The notes under the pieces were generated by a model. That model saw nothing but the letters and a program-made list of their open reading frames with translations. It had not been told where the DNA came from and ran no database searches. This document shows positions 1 to 7,587 of a stretch of 64,000 bases of DNA, in pieces (position 1 is the stretch's first letter; each line of letters opens with the position of its first letter). The translations under genes and the position numbers were made by a program. The DNA lies in NCBI RefSeq assembly GCF_021404545.1, contig NZ_JAAWWD010000009.1:1-64000 (forward strand). Reading direction: 5' to 3'. This stretch comes from Aestuariivita sp. GTDB taxonomy: Bacteria; Pseudomonadota; Alphaproteobacteria; Rhodobacterales; Rhodobacteraceae.

Positions 1-161
1 CCTGAAACTCCCTAGTATCTTCTTTGATTTTCCCCCCCGTGATCCAATACCATGCGCACAGCACGTGCACGCAGTTCGTCCGGATATCTCTTTCCAAAGT
101 TCTTCTTTTCCATAACCCAGTATCCTTACTTCTGGGTCTCCGGCAAACAAGCGGCGGTTCA
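1..161 (-). mobile_element. End of an IS3-family insertion sequence (partial, runs off the window)
   Basis: Read on the minus strand, the sequence starting at 161 is TGAACCGCCGCTTGTTTGCC. This resembles the terminal inverted repeats of IS3-family elements, which commonly open with TGAACCGCC. It is followed, on the minus strand at 113, by the start of an OrfA-like reading frame. The rest of the element lies to the left of the window. The family call rests on the terminal repeat and about 25 residues of OrfA, so the subgroup is uncertain. Confidence 0.65.
12..113 (-). pseudogene. IS3-family transposase OrfA, N-terminal fragment
   Basis: The frame begins MEKKNFGKRYPDELRARAV, which matches the usual N-terminus of IS3 OrfA proteins (basic residues, then R-Y-x-x-E-x-R-x-R-A-V-R-M-V). 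It stops after 33 residues at a TAG (12-14). A run of seven C on the plus strand at 32-38 lies just before the frame degenerates, so a homopolymer frameshift is likely. The helix-turn-helix region would lie beyond the window edge. Whether the intact element is functional cannot be seen. Confidence 0.55.
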
Positions 162-218
162 GTCATTGTAAGCCGACCAGTTCGTGGTCTTGTGCTTTGT
201 AGGGGCCCAACTGCTCAT
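162..218 (-). pseudogene. IS5/IS903-like transposase, N-terminal fragment
   Basis: The frame encodes MSSWAPTKHKTTNWSAYND (19 residues) and then runs into the TGA that begins the IS3-type terminal repeat. The K-T-x-N-W-x-x-Y-N motif is typical of the start of IS903-group transposases, which continue with A-L-x-x-R-G-S. Disruption exactly at the junction shows the gene was broken by the second insertion. Confidence 0.6.
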
Positions 219-281
219 GCCCTCCAGCTATCATGCTGGATTCGCCGGATGAATCCCTAGCGGGATTTGTGCAACAAAGCC
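162..281 (-). mobile_element. End of an IS5/IS903-like insertion sequence, interrupted by the IS3-type element
   Basis: Minus-strand sequence from 281 inward reads GGCTTTGTTGCACAAATCCC, very similar to the terminal inverted repeat of IS903-group IS5 elements. About 60 bases inside, at 218, a transposase-like frame opens and is cut at 162 where the IS3-type tip begins. The remainder of this element should lie left of the window. It abuts the flagellar cluster, whose last gene ends at 322. Confidence 0.65.
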
Positions 282-321
282 TCTGAAATGGACCAATCAG
301 GCCGCCTGAGAAATACAGTTG

Positions 322-1116
322 CTAGGATTGGCTTAGCAGGGAGAGCGCGATTGCCGCGCCGCTAGTGCTTATATTGAAGCTGTCAATCTGCGACCGTGCC
401 AGATAGGTATTTGTAAGGCGTTCCAAGGTTTCTGGCTCAACCAACTCGGATAACCGATCCGTCCCAAGTTTTTCGCGGGCCTTCTCTTGGAAAACGACCA
501 GCTGTTTGTCGATATCCAACTGGCCAAAGCTGGCGGGAAGGCCGAGTGCCTTCTCCATCATTGTTCGCAGGGGTGGCAGGCCCATAACGGAAAACCACTG
601 TGCGTCCTGGCTGCGTGTACTTTCGGCGATCTCGACCAACTCGCGTTGTGCATATAGCGCAATGCGCATCGTCTCATCTTGATTGCCAACCGCTTGCTCG
701 AATTGTTGGGTCTTATAGCGGTGAATGATCAGTTCGGCGAAATCCGGCAAGATCGTCTGGATCAACTGATTGGGTCCAAACCCGAAGCCGTCGCTGAACT
801 CTCTATAGCGTTCGTCACTGAGCCGGTTTGCCAGTGCATCCCGACTGCCCGTTCCGTCCTCCAAAATGCGCTGAAGGAACGCTTTATTGTTGATATCTTC
901 CGAAAGGCCAAAGGCGCCCAACGCCACCGAGAGCAGGCGCCGGTCGGCAATCAGGGTCTCTGCCGTCAGAACGTTTTGAATGTTCTCACGAAAGTAATCG
1001 GTATCTCTCTGCAAAACGACTGATTGATTGAACGCCTCGAACTGATTGTCATAGGTGCGCTGCAAGAATTGCCATCCCGCGATACCGGCGAGCGGAACAA
1101 CCGGTTGAAAGGTCAT
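322..1116 (-). CDS. DUF1217 family flagellar-cluster protein
   Basis: This is a 264-residue protein of the DUF1217 family, found in flagellar loci of Rhodobacterales and Rhizobiales; its biochemical role is not established. It opens MTFQPVVPLAGIAGW and is mostly helical, with repeated patterns around residues F-x-R-D-T-x-Y-F and L-S-x-x-R-Y. The start at 1116 is chosen because its ATG overlaps the flbT stop codon in an ATGA (1113-1116), a classic translational-coupling arrangement; the longer frame to 1179 would overlap flbT. It is the last gene of the flaF-flbT-DUF1217 unit. Its role in flagellar assembly is inferred from context. Confidence 0.8.
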   Translation of the reverse strand: MTFQPVVPLAGIAGWQFLQRTYDNQFEAFNQSVVLQRDTDYFRENIQNVLTAETLIADRRLLSVALGAFGLSEDINNKAFLQRILEDGTGSRDALANRLSDERYREFSDGFGFGPNQLIQTILPDFAELIIHRYKTQQFEQAVGNQDETMRIALYAQRELVEIAESTRSQDAQWFSVMGLPPLRTMMEKALGLPASFGQLDIDKQLVVFQEKAREKLGTDRLSELVEPETLERLTNTYLARSQIDSFNISTSGAAIALSLLSQS

Positions 1117-1517
1117 CTTGTATGCGCGGCCATCAGCCGCTCCTCGCGTGGCAGCAGACTGCGCAGCGCCTTTAGGCATTGATAATGCCTGTTGTTGACA
1201 ACAGCTTGGGTCGCCTCAGCGATCGAGGCGCGGCTGTCAGGGTCTGTAAAGACCTGGCTCAACTCCTCAATCCGGCGTAACAGAGTCATACGCGTATCCT
1301 CCGCGGCGGCGTCTCCGGTCAGGACCAATTGGGCGGCATAGCACACGCGCTTGACCGGTGTTGTTGCCTCGTCCGGGTGGATCGCATCCCGCAGGCGCAG
1401 AATGTTGGCATCCGGTGTGACGATGGAAAGACGGCTGCGGCGGTCGCCGTTTTCAATGACCGCGCCGTTGATCAGCACCCTCTCTTTCGGGCCGAGTTTC
1501 AGAACTAGACCTGCCAT
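1113..1517 (-). CDS. flbT: FlbT, post-transcriptional regulator of flagellin synthesis
   Basis: The 134-residue protein has the FlbT pattern: L-x-L-K-x-G-E/P-K-x-x-I-N-G-A-V-I near the start, then L-R-x-x-D-A-I-x-P-x-x-A-x-T-P. In Caulobacter, FlbT binds the 5' end of flagellin mRNA and promotes its decay until the hook is complete. The gene follows flaF by one base and overlaps the DUF1217 gene by four bases, so the three are probably co-translated. The flagellin gene lies immediately upstream, as expected for its target. Confidence 0.93.
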   Translation of the reverse strand: MAGLVLKLGPKERVLINGAVIENGDRRSRLSIVTPDANILRLRDAIHPDEATTPVKRVCYAAQLVLTGDAAAEDTRMTLLRRIEELSQVFTDPDSRASIAEATQAVVNNRHYQCLKALRSLLPREERLMAAHTR

Positions 1518-1518
1518 T

Positions 1519-1890
1519 CTATGGTTTCCTTGGATTCAGGCCGCGCATGATGGCGGTGTTTATGTCGATGAGGGCCTGGACATCGTCCTTGCGCGCCATG
1601 ACCTTGCGCGTATGCGTGAAAGTGAACTCGGCAAGATAGAAGATGCGCGCCCGTAGCGGCGCAGGGAGCTGGTTCCCATCGTTCGCCACGTCCGATGCAA
1701 GCAGTTGCCAAAGTCGGCGATTGTCGTTGAGCGCCTCCGCGAACGCAGCGAATGCGGTCTCCTTCTGCGCCGCGGCAGTTCTTAGTTTGTAGGTGATCCG
1801 CGCGATGACCTCGTATTCGAGGCCTTTTTCGGTGCGGGTTGGCGCGGCCCCGGCCGCGTAGGCGCGCTGCGCCCTCAAAGTCGCATTCAC
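1519..1890 (-). CDS. flaF: FlaF, flagellin synthesis activator
   Basis: This is a 123-residue FlaF-family protein: N-terminal A-x-x-A-Y, then E-Y-E-V-I-A-R-I-T, and N-R-R-L-W-x-x-L-A-x-D-V in the middle. In Caulobacter FlaF is needed for flagellin translation and secretion and acts opposite to FlbT. It is encoded directly downstream of the flagellin gene, separated by a 10-bp GC-rich hairpin, and one base upstream of flbT. Confidence 0.92.
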   Translation of the reverse strand: MNATLRAQRAYAAGAAPTRTEKGLEYEVIARITYKLRTAAAQKETAFAAFAEALNDNRRLWQLLASDVANDGNQLPAPLRARIFYLAEFTFTHTRKVMARKDDVQALIDINTAIMRGLNPRKP

Positions 1891-1925
1891 GTGTCCACCT
1901 CAATTTCCGATCATGAGCATTGGTG

Positions 1926-1951
1926 GGCCGGGGCGACATCACGCCCCGGCC
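1926..1951 (-). terminator. Strong GC hairpin behind the flagellin gene
   Basis: The arms GGCCGGGGCG (1926-1935) and CGCCCCGGCC (1942-1951) pair perfectly with a six-base loop. It lies 7 bases beyond the flagellin stop. There is no clear U-tract on the minus strand, so it may act as an mRNA 3'-stabilising stem or processing barrier between the abundant flagellin message and flaF rather than a classical terminator. Confidence 0.5.
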
Positions 1952-1958
1952 GGGTTCA

Positions 1959-2804
1959 TTAACGGAAGAGCTGGAGGAGTGTCTGAGGTGCCTGATTGGC
2001 AATCGACAACGCCTGGACGCCCAGCTGCTGCTGTGTCTGCAGAGCCTGAAGGCGGGCGGATGTCGCCTCCATATCGGTGTCGATCAGCGAGCCGATGCCG
2101 GATTTCATGGCATCGGTCAGCTTGCTCACGAATTCCTGCTGATCTTCCAGACGCTTGGCCGAGGCACCCAAAGCGGCAGCCCCGTCAATCGCGGTTTGCA
2201 GGAACGCTTCGATCTCACCCAGCGCCGTCGCGGCCGTTGCTGTGTCAGTGATCGCTGTCAGGTCAGCTGCCAGATCGATATCCGCCTCGAAGTCCACGGT
2301 ATCTACTGCGATGGTCGCCGGTGTGGGTGCGGCGGAACCAACACGGTCGAGCGACGAGATCACCGAGACGCTGGTTGCACCATTGCCGTCAACATCGGTT
2401 GCCAGCAAGTTGGCGCCGTTGAATTGAGCTGCGGAAATGATCGATCCAACCTGGGCTGCACGCTCGGCCATGTCATTCTGGATCTTTGCAAAATCCACGT
2501 TTTCCGAGTTTGCGGAGACGGCGAGTTCTTTCATCTCTTCAAGAACGTTCACAATCTGATCGGCTGCGGCTGAGGCCACGGCCACGGTTGATTCGCCCAA
2601 TGCAAGCGCATCGGAAACGGCGTTGAAGCCTGCGACATCTGCTTCCATCACCCGGGTGATGGCCCAGATCGCCGATCCCTCTTTCGCTGTCGCGATCTCT
2701 TTACCGGTTGAGATCGCGTTTTGCGTATCTGCCAAGTTGGAATTGATGCTCTTGAGCGTTTGCAGCGCGACCATTGCGCTGTTGTTCGTCAGAATACTGG
2801 ACAT
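1959..2804 (-). CDS. fliC: Flagellin
   Basis: This 281-residue flagellin is the filament subunit. The N-terminal D0/D1 domain (about residues 1-130) has L-T-N-N-S-A-M-V-A-L-Q-T-L and the S-T-G-K-E-I segment. The C-terminal D0/D1 (about 200-281) ends Q-A-P-Q-T-L-L-Q-L-F-R. The variable middle is short, as is usual in Rhodobacteraceae. The start at 2804 is preceded by an AAGGAA ribosome-binding site; a longer open frame to 2954 adds an unrelated basic leader and is rejected. It is followed by flaF and flbT, its post-transcriptional regulators. Confidence 0.95.
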   Translation of the reverse strand: MSSILTNNSAMVALQTLKSINSNLADTQNAISTGKEIATAKEGSAIWAITRVMEADVAGFNAVSDALALGESTVAVASAAADQIVNVLEEMKELAVSANSENVDFAKIQNDMAERAAQVGSIISAAQFNGANLLATDVDGNGATSVSVISSLDRVGSAAPTPATIAVDTVDFEADIDLAADLTAITDTATAATALGEIEAFLQTAIDGAAALGASAKRLEDQQEFVSKLTDAMKSGIGSLIDTDMEATSARLQALQTQQQLGVQALSIANQAPQTLLQLFR

Positions 2805-3015
2805 AGTAGGTTCCTTGTTTTCAAAAAGGACGCTTTTGCGCCTTGCCTCTCCGCCCTGGACGGGCGGCTCGAAACGTCTTTCTGACGGATGCGTGCGGTT
2901 TGTTTTCGCTGTCGCGCCACCCCCCTCGGGATGCAGGGGTAATCTGGCGCCCAAGTGCTAAAGCTTCGCTAAGCCAAGGCCATGCTTTGCACAGCATTTG
3001 ATTAAAACCTGATTA

Positions 3016-3375
3016 TCAAGCGCGCTTTTCGACGGTCCGCTTGGGATCTGCGGCGATTTCCTGAATGGTGCCGGACCGGTCATAGGTCTGCAAGGATTGC
3101 CGAACGCTGCGCATTTCGGCCATGCGGTCCGCAACGGCGCGAATCCCTTCGAGGGCGCTCGCGATCAAGGTTTGATTGCGGGTCAGCTTATCATGTAACG
3201 GGGCAAGCGTTGGGGGCGCGAGATCGCTAAGCGCATTTAACTTGTCGATCAACCCCTCTTTGTGGTCGGCAAGCCGATTGATTTCGGCCACATTCCCGGC
3301 CAGCAGCGCGCTGCGTTCCGTCTCCAAGAGCGCGTCCAGCGCATCAATCAGATCTTGGGGTGTGTCAGTTGTCAT
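3016..3375 (-). CDS. FlgN-like flagellar export chaperone
   Basis: The 119-residue, wholly helical protein has heptad-like leucines (D-L-I-D-A-L-D-A-L-L-E-T-E-R near the start) and conserved L-A-D-H-K-E and R-N-Q-T-L-I-A segments. This matches the FlgN-type chaperones that escort hook-associated proteins FlgK and FlgL to the export gate. Its start overlaps the end of the rod-binding protein gene by 11 bases, so the two are coupled. Sequence conservation in this family is weak; the call rests on size, helical pattern and position. Confidence 0.65.
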   Translation of the reverse strand: MTTDTPQDLIDALDALLETERSALLAGNVAEINRLADHKEGLIDKLNALSDLAPPTLAPLHDKLTRNQTLIASALEGIRAVADRMAEMRSVRQSLQTYDRSGTIQEIAADPKRTVEKRA

Positions 3376-3649
3376 GGGGTCGCTCCTTTAGTGCGTTGAA
3401 AATCGTTTCCGCCAGCCCGATACCGCCCGCCCGCGCCATTTCCAGGGCCTGTTCACGGACCAGAAACGAGCTGAATTGCTCTTCGCCCGCGCCGCCGCCG
3501 AACCCACTGCGGGTTTCGCCCATCCCAGCCGATTTCAGCATCTCGGCCAGAAAGGTCGCCTCGAGCTCGATGGCTGCGTCGTGCAAGGCCTTGTTGGATC
3601 GCTGAGTGGGGGCGTCGGAGATCGCGGGAATGGGATTGAGCTCGGTCAT
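3365..3649 (-). CDS. flgJ: Rod-binding protein, FlgJ N-terminal-domain type
   Basis: A 94-residue protein with the Rod-binding domain pattern: A-I-E-L-E-A-T-F-L-A-E-M-L-K-S-A-G, then G-x-G-x-E-Q-F-x-S-F-L-V-R-E-Q-A-L. In enterics this domain is fused to a peptidoglycan hydrolase; alphaproteobacteria such as this one carry the capping domain alone. The ATG at 3649 gives the family's normal length; an upstream extension to 3958 is out of keeping with it. It is divergent from fliK, sharing a short intergenic region (3650-3760). Confidence 0.82.
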   Translation of the reverse strand: MTELNPIPAISDAPTQRSNKALHDAAIELEATFLAEMLKSAGMGETRSGFGGGAGEEQFSSFLVREQALEMARAGGIGLAETIFNALKERPHDN

Positions 3650-3760
3650 ATGGATGCCTCGAATTGAGCGGATTTTTTCGATCATTGCCTCAAAGCGGTA
3701 AAGAACCAGTAACCACGCACCGCCATATTGACCGCACTGAGGCAGAACCCCGGAGCAGAC

Positions 3761-6700
3761 ATGACTGTGCACCCCAGTGCGATACCGTTGACCGCGCATA
3801 CCGCATTCATTGATGGGCAGATCTTGGATCAGGTCCTCGCCAGCCCGCCTCTGCGCCCGTTCGATGCTGTTATGGCCAGCCTTATAGGCCAAGAGGCTGA
3901 GCAGGAGATGCCCGCTTTGAATTCGGCGGACCCTGTTGAGGGCGCGCAAGGCGAGCACTCTGCGGAGGACACTCCATTATCCAGGGGATCCAAGTTCGCG
4001 GTCTCTGAGAAAGCGTCGGATCGTCCGGTATCAGCTTCGCTAGAGATCAATGACCGGGATCCATCGCCGACGGTTCAACCCGCCGAAAAGAAGGAAAACC
4101 AGGCGGTGCCGGATCTGACGGCTTCGCTAGCACCGCCTCTGACGCCTCCTGATACCGCGACTGCAGCGGCACATAACCGTTCAACGCAGCTTCAGTTCGG
4201 GGACACCGACGTGGTTACCAGCGACACGCCAACAGTGTACTCACTGCCAGAGGCCCTGCGTCATGATCCCCTTCAGCGGCATCGAAATCCAATCCAGGAC
4301 GCCAATGCCAACCCACTTGAAACAGGTCGTCACAGTCCGGCGAGTGCGACCCCGACAACCTCCCCCATCATAGCTCCTTCTCTGCCGGACGAGGAATCGC
4401 TTCGATCGCTGCCGCTTCCGAAGATGCGCGATCCGGAGCGGCCTGGTTCGCACCCCGGACCGGAGTCCGTACCGTTTTTGTCCTTTTCGGAAAGGGAAAC
4501 ACCGGGGGAGCCTCTTCCGCGGATCGCCAGCAACCATGCGCCGCCGCCGGATTGGTCTGCGGCTGAGCAGACCCAGCTGCCTTCGAGGCCTGGCCACATG
4601 CGGACTACCGATCTGCCTGCACGAGCAATTCATGACCGTGGTCCACCGTTGCCAGCAAAGCTTGAAGCCCAGACCCATCTCCCCAACACGCAGACCCTGC
4701 AAGGGACACCGCACATGGACCCGGTCGCGAAAGCGGCTGGCGCGAAGGCAGCTACCCGGCACCCCCTCGAATTGGCTGTTTCAGTTGCCCCGCCACCTGA
4801 ATCCGCAATCTCGCCAGGGCCCGGGCGAAACGCGCCGAAGGGTGCAGCGGTCGTCCCGGATCGCTCGGATACATCGCATCTCCGACCAACGATCCCGGCA
4901 ACGCCTGTCAATTCGCGATCACTCGCAGAGTCTCAAGTCGAAGGGCCGCCGGTTTCATCAGTAACGGTCGGAGAGCCGGTCTTGAGGCGTCAGCCCGAGC
5001 CTGTCCCGGCACCGGTTGCGCCACCCCAAGGGTTGGTTCGGCAAACGCTGGTCGACAGCCGATCGGAGGAGGCCAAACCACAGACGGAGGCGGGGATGCG
5101 CTCAGCGCCTTGGCCAGAGTCGGTGATTCCCCCGTCTGGGATATTACCAGCGTCTGGATCGACAACTGCACGGGTGCGCGCCAGCGCGGATCGGCCAGAC
5201 ATTGGGCATCTCCCTAGACCGATGGAGCCGCCTGAAGGGCGCGGCCCTGCGTCGACAGCCCCGGATCAACGTGCCTCAATGTCGCGTTCGAACCAAACTC
5301 AGTTGCGTGGTTCTGGGCAATCGTCGCCTGCTCAACCCAGTACGGCGGTGCCTCCGGCACCTGCTCCGGGCGCCCCTGAAAGACCCAAGCTGTCCATTCA
5401 GGAGAGCGCTTCATACCCTAAAGTGTCTGTCGACAGCGGTCCCGGGATTCGACCCGAGCCTCCAGTGAGCGCTTCTGCGGCCCGCAAGACTGTCGATGGA
5501 TCGGACATTGTCACTCTGCCGCGTGTCACCCATCTGGACATTTCAAAGGGCGGCCAGCTGGTCCAGGTTCAGACCAAATCTGATTTCGCAGCGGGACAGT
5601 CTGCGATGCAGATCCTGTCCGCTCCGGCGCCGACACAGCCTGAGCTGCCACCGAAATCCGATGCGATCACCAGACAGCATGGGGTTCAAGCCAAACCCGA
5701 CACCAAGGGAGTGCAACCTTCGCTGCTCCAGGGTCACACCAAATCTGATCCCACTGCGGGACAGTCTGCGATGCAGGTCAGGTCTGCTCCGGCGTCGGGC
5801 CAGCCTCAGCTGCCGCCGAAATCCGAAACGATCACCAGACAACATGGGGTTCAGGCCAAACCCGACACCAAGGGGGAACAACCTTCGATACAATCCATGC
5901 CGCAAAGCGGATCCCGGGCGCATGTCGAACCTGCCGTAGCTCCATCCGCAATAATAGAAACGCCCTCAGACAGAAGGTCAGCGGGTGCCGAACCTAATGT
6001 CCCCGCATCATTGCGGCATGCCGTTGCGACGACCTTCACGCCGAAACCGCCTCGATTTGCGGATGCCGAAGTGCCTCTGGAGCGTTTGGCAACAGTCAGG
6101 GTGGCTGAGCCTGCGGCTCCTCGCCAGGCAGGAGAGGTCAAAGCGACACCGTCCGCACAAGGAAACGTCGCACCCTCCGCCCATCGGGTGTCCGCTTTCC
6201 CGATGACACCGGACAGGACAGCGCCTGGCGACACCACATCAGCCAAAGGCGCGGAGGGGCAGGTCATTCGTCACAGCGACGCTCACCGGCCCGTGCCGTC
6301 TCAAACGGCAGGGGCACCGCTGGCCGCCGCAATCGCTGCAGGTCCGCCCAAGCCGGTACAGAGTGTGTCGCGTGTCGAGGAAGAGATTCGCGTGGGCAGC
6401 ATGACGGGGTCCGATGCTGAAGAAGGGTACGTTTTCGCGCGGTTGGGAGCTGACGGGGTCTCTGCTCCCAGCTCCCCGACTGCGCCTCCACCATCTGCCG
6501 CTGCACGTGCTGTCCTGGTCCAGATTGCGCAAGCCATGCCTCAGCCCGGCCAGCAATCGGTCGAGATTACGCTTAACCCCGAAGAGCTTGGGCGCGTTCG
6601 CCTGTCGCTTTCCTCAACAGACGGGGTCCTCACCATGACCTTGACCGCAGATCGGGCAGAAACGCTCGACCTGATGCGGCGTCATGCGGCAGAGCTGGGC

Positions 6701-6889
6701 CAGGAATACCGTGCGTTGGGATACAGCGACATCGATTTTCAGTTCCAGCAGCATGGATCTGACACAGGTCCCTCTGGTCGACACGCAACAGCCGAAAGCG
6801 CCGGTCCAGGGCAGCCAGAAGAACTGACCGCAACCATGCCAAACCCCGCTGCCCGACCTGTGCAAACGGGCCTGGATATCCGGATATAG
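3761..6889 (+). CDS. fliK: FliK, flagellar hook-length control protein
   Basis: This 1042-residue protein has a long, low-complexity proline/alanine/serine-rich N-terminal ruler region (residues 1 to about 900) and a C-terminal hook-length domain (about 905-1000). The C-terminal domain contains V-E-I-T-L-N-P-E-E-L-G-R-V-R-L-S-L, the segment that switches export specificity in the FliK family. The ATG at 3761 follows a CGGAG site; an in-frame TTG at 3728 is less likely. Two 55-residue tandem copies lie at 5573-5902. It is much longer than enteric FliK (about 375-405), though alphaproteobacterial FliK length varies widely. flgD follows by nine bases. Confidence 0.88.
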   Translation: MTVHPSAIPLTAHTAFIDGQILDQVLASPPLRPFDAVMASLIGQEAEQEMPALNSADPVEGAQGEHSAEDTPLSRGSKFAVSEKASDRPVSASLEINDRDPSPTVQPAEKKENQAVPDLTASLAPPLTPPDTATAAAHNRSTQLQFGDTDVVTSDTPTVYSLPEALRHDPLQRHRNPIQDANANPLETGRHSPASATPTTSPIIAPSLPDEESLRSLPLPKMRDPERPGSHPGPESVPFLSFSERETPGEPLPRIASNHAPPPDWSAAEQTQLPSRPGHMRTTDLPARAIHDRGPPLPAKLEAQTHLPNTQTLQGTPHMDPVAKAAGAKAATRHPLELAVSVAPPPESAISPGPGRNAPKGAAVVPDRSDTSHLRPTIPATPVNSRSLAESQVEGPPVSSVTVGEPVLRRQPEPVPAPVAPPQGLVRQTLVDSRSEEAKPQTEAGMRSAPWPESVIPPSGILPASGSTTARVRASADRPDIGHLPRPMEPPEGRGPASTAPDQRASMSRSNQTQLRGSGQSSPAQPSTAVPPAPAPGAPERPKLSIQESASYPKVSVDSGPGIRPEPPVSASAARKTVDGSDIVTLPRVTHLDISKGGQLVQVQTKSDFAAGQSAMQILSAPAPTQPELPPKSDAITRQHGVQAKPDTKGVQPSLLQGHTKSDPTAGQSAMQVRSAPASGQPQLPPKSETITRQHGVQAKPDTKGEQPSIQSMPQSGSRAHVEPAVAPSAIIETPSDRRSAGAEPNVPASLRHAVATTFTPKPPRFADAEVPLERLATVRVAEPAAPRQAGEVKATPSAQGNVAPSAHRVSAFPMTPDRTAPGDTTSAKGAEGQVIRHSDAHRPVPSQTAGAPLAAAIAAGPPKPVQSVSRVEEEIRVGSMTGSDAEEGYVFARLGADGVSAPSSPTAPPPSAAARAVLVQIAQAMPQPGQQSVEITLNPEELGRVRLSLSSTDGVLTMTLTADRAETLDLMRRHAAELGQEYRALGYSDIDFQFQQHGSDTGPSGRHATAESAGPGQPEELTATMPNPAARPVQTGLDIRI
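5573..5902 (+). repeat. Tandem 165-bp duplication inside fliK
   Basis: Two copies (5573-5737 and 5738-5902) encode 55-residue units beginning T-K-S-D and ending near K-P-D-T-K-G-x-Q-P-S. They are highly similar at the DNA level, differing mainly by scattered substitutions. This indicates a fairly recent in-frame duplication that lengthened the FliK ruler region. Confidence 0.9.
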
Positions 6890-6898
6890 GAGTTCGCA

Positions 6899-7573
6899 AT
6901 GACCACCGTTTCCCCCGCTACGGCAGCTGCCAATGCCGCCGCCGCGACCCAATCTCCCGCAGCGTCCAGCGCGGCGGTGCTTTCCTCGGATTTCGAGACG
7001 TTCTTGCAGATGCTGACCGCGCAGGCCAAGTATCAGGATCCTCTTGAGCCGGTCAGCTCGTCTGAATATGCCGCGCAACTCGCGCAGTTTTCGATGGTGG
7101 AACAGCAGGTGTTCACCAACGATCAACTGGCGCTCTTGGCTGGTGCCATTGGCGGCAACGCAATGACGACCATGGCCAACTGGGTCGGCATGGAGGCGCG
7201 GGCTGTTGCCTCGGTCGCGTTCAATGGCCAGCCAATCACAATTGCGCCCAACCCCGCATCTGCGGCCAATCGTGTTGAGATGGTGGTCTACGACGAGTCC
7301 GGAACCGAAGTGGCGCGGCGCGAATTACCGGTTTCGGCGGAGAATTACGAGTGGGACGGGCGCGACCAGACCGGCGCGGAGGTAAGCAGCGGTACCTATT
7401 CCTTTGCCATTGAGAGTATTGTGGATGGAGAGGTGATCCTGGCCGAACCTGCCGAGGTCTATGCCCGTGTGATCGAGGCTCAGATCGTCGGCGCGGACAC
7501 GGTGCTGAAACTCCAAGGCGGCACCTATGTCCTGAGTGATCGCGTCACAGCCCTGCGGGAGCCGCCCGCCTAA
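6899..7573 (+). CDS. flgD: FlgD, hook-capping / basal-body rod modification protein
   Basis: The 224-residue protein has the FlgD signature near residues 28-70: F-L-Q-M-L-T-A-Q-A-K-Y-Q-D-P-L-E-P, followed by E-Y-A-A-Q-L-A-Q-F-S-M-V-E-Q. The C-terminal half contains the FlgD immunoglobulin/Tudor-like segment (Y-E-W-D-G-R-D-Q-T-G). FlgD caps the growing hook and lets FlgE polymerise. The gene is nine bases behind fliK, and the pair forms one transcription unit. Confidence 0.94.
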   Translation: MTTVSPATAAANAAAATQSPAASSAAVLSSDFETFLQMLTAQAKYQDPLEPVSSSEYAAQLAQFSMVEQQVFTNDQLALLAGAIGGNAMTTMANWVGMEARAVASVAFNGQPITIAPNPASAANRVEMVVYDESGTEVARRELPVSAENYEWDGRDQTGAEVSSGTYSFAIESIVDGEVILAEPAEVYARVIEAQIVGADTVLKLQGGTYVLSDRVTALREPPA

Positions 7574-7587
7574 GACTGGTCCAGATC

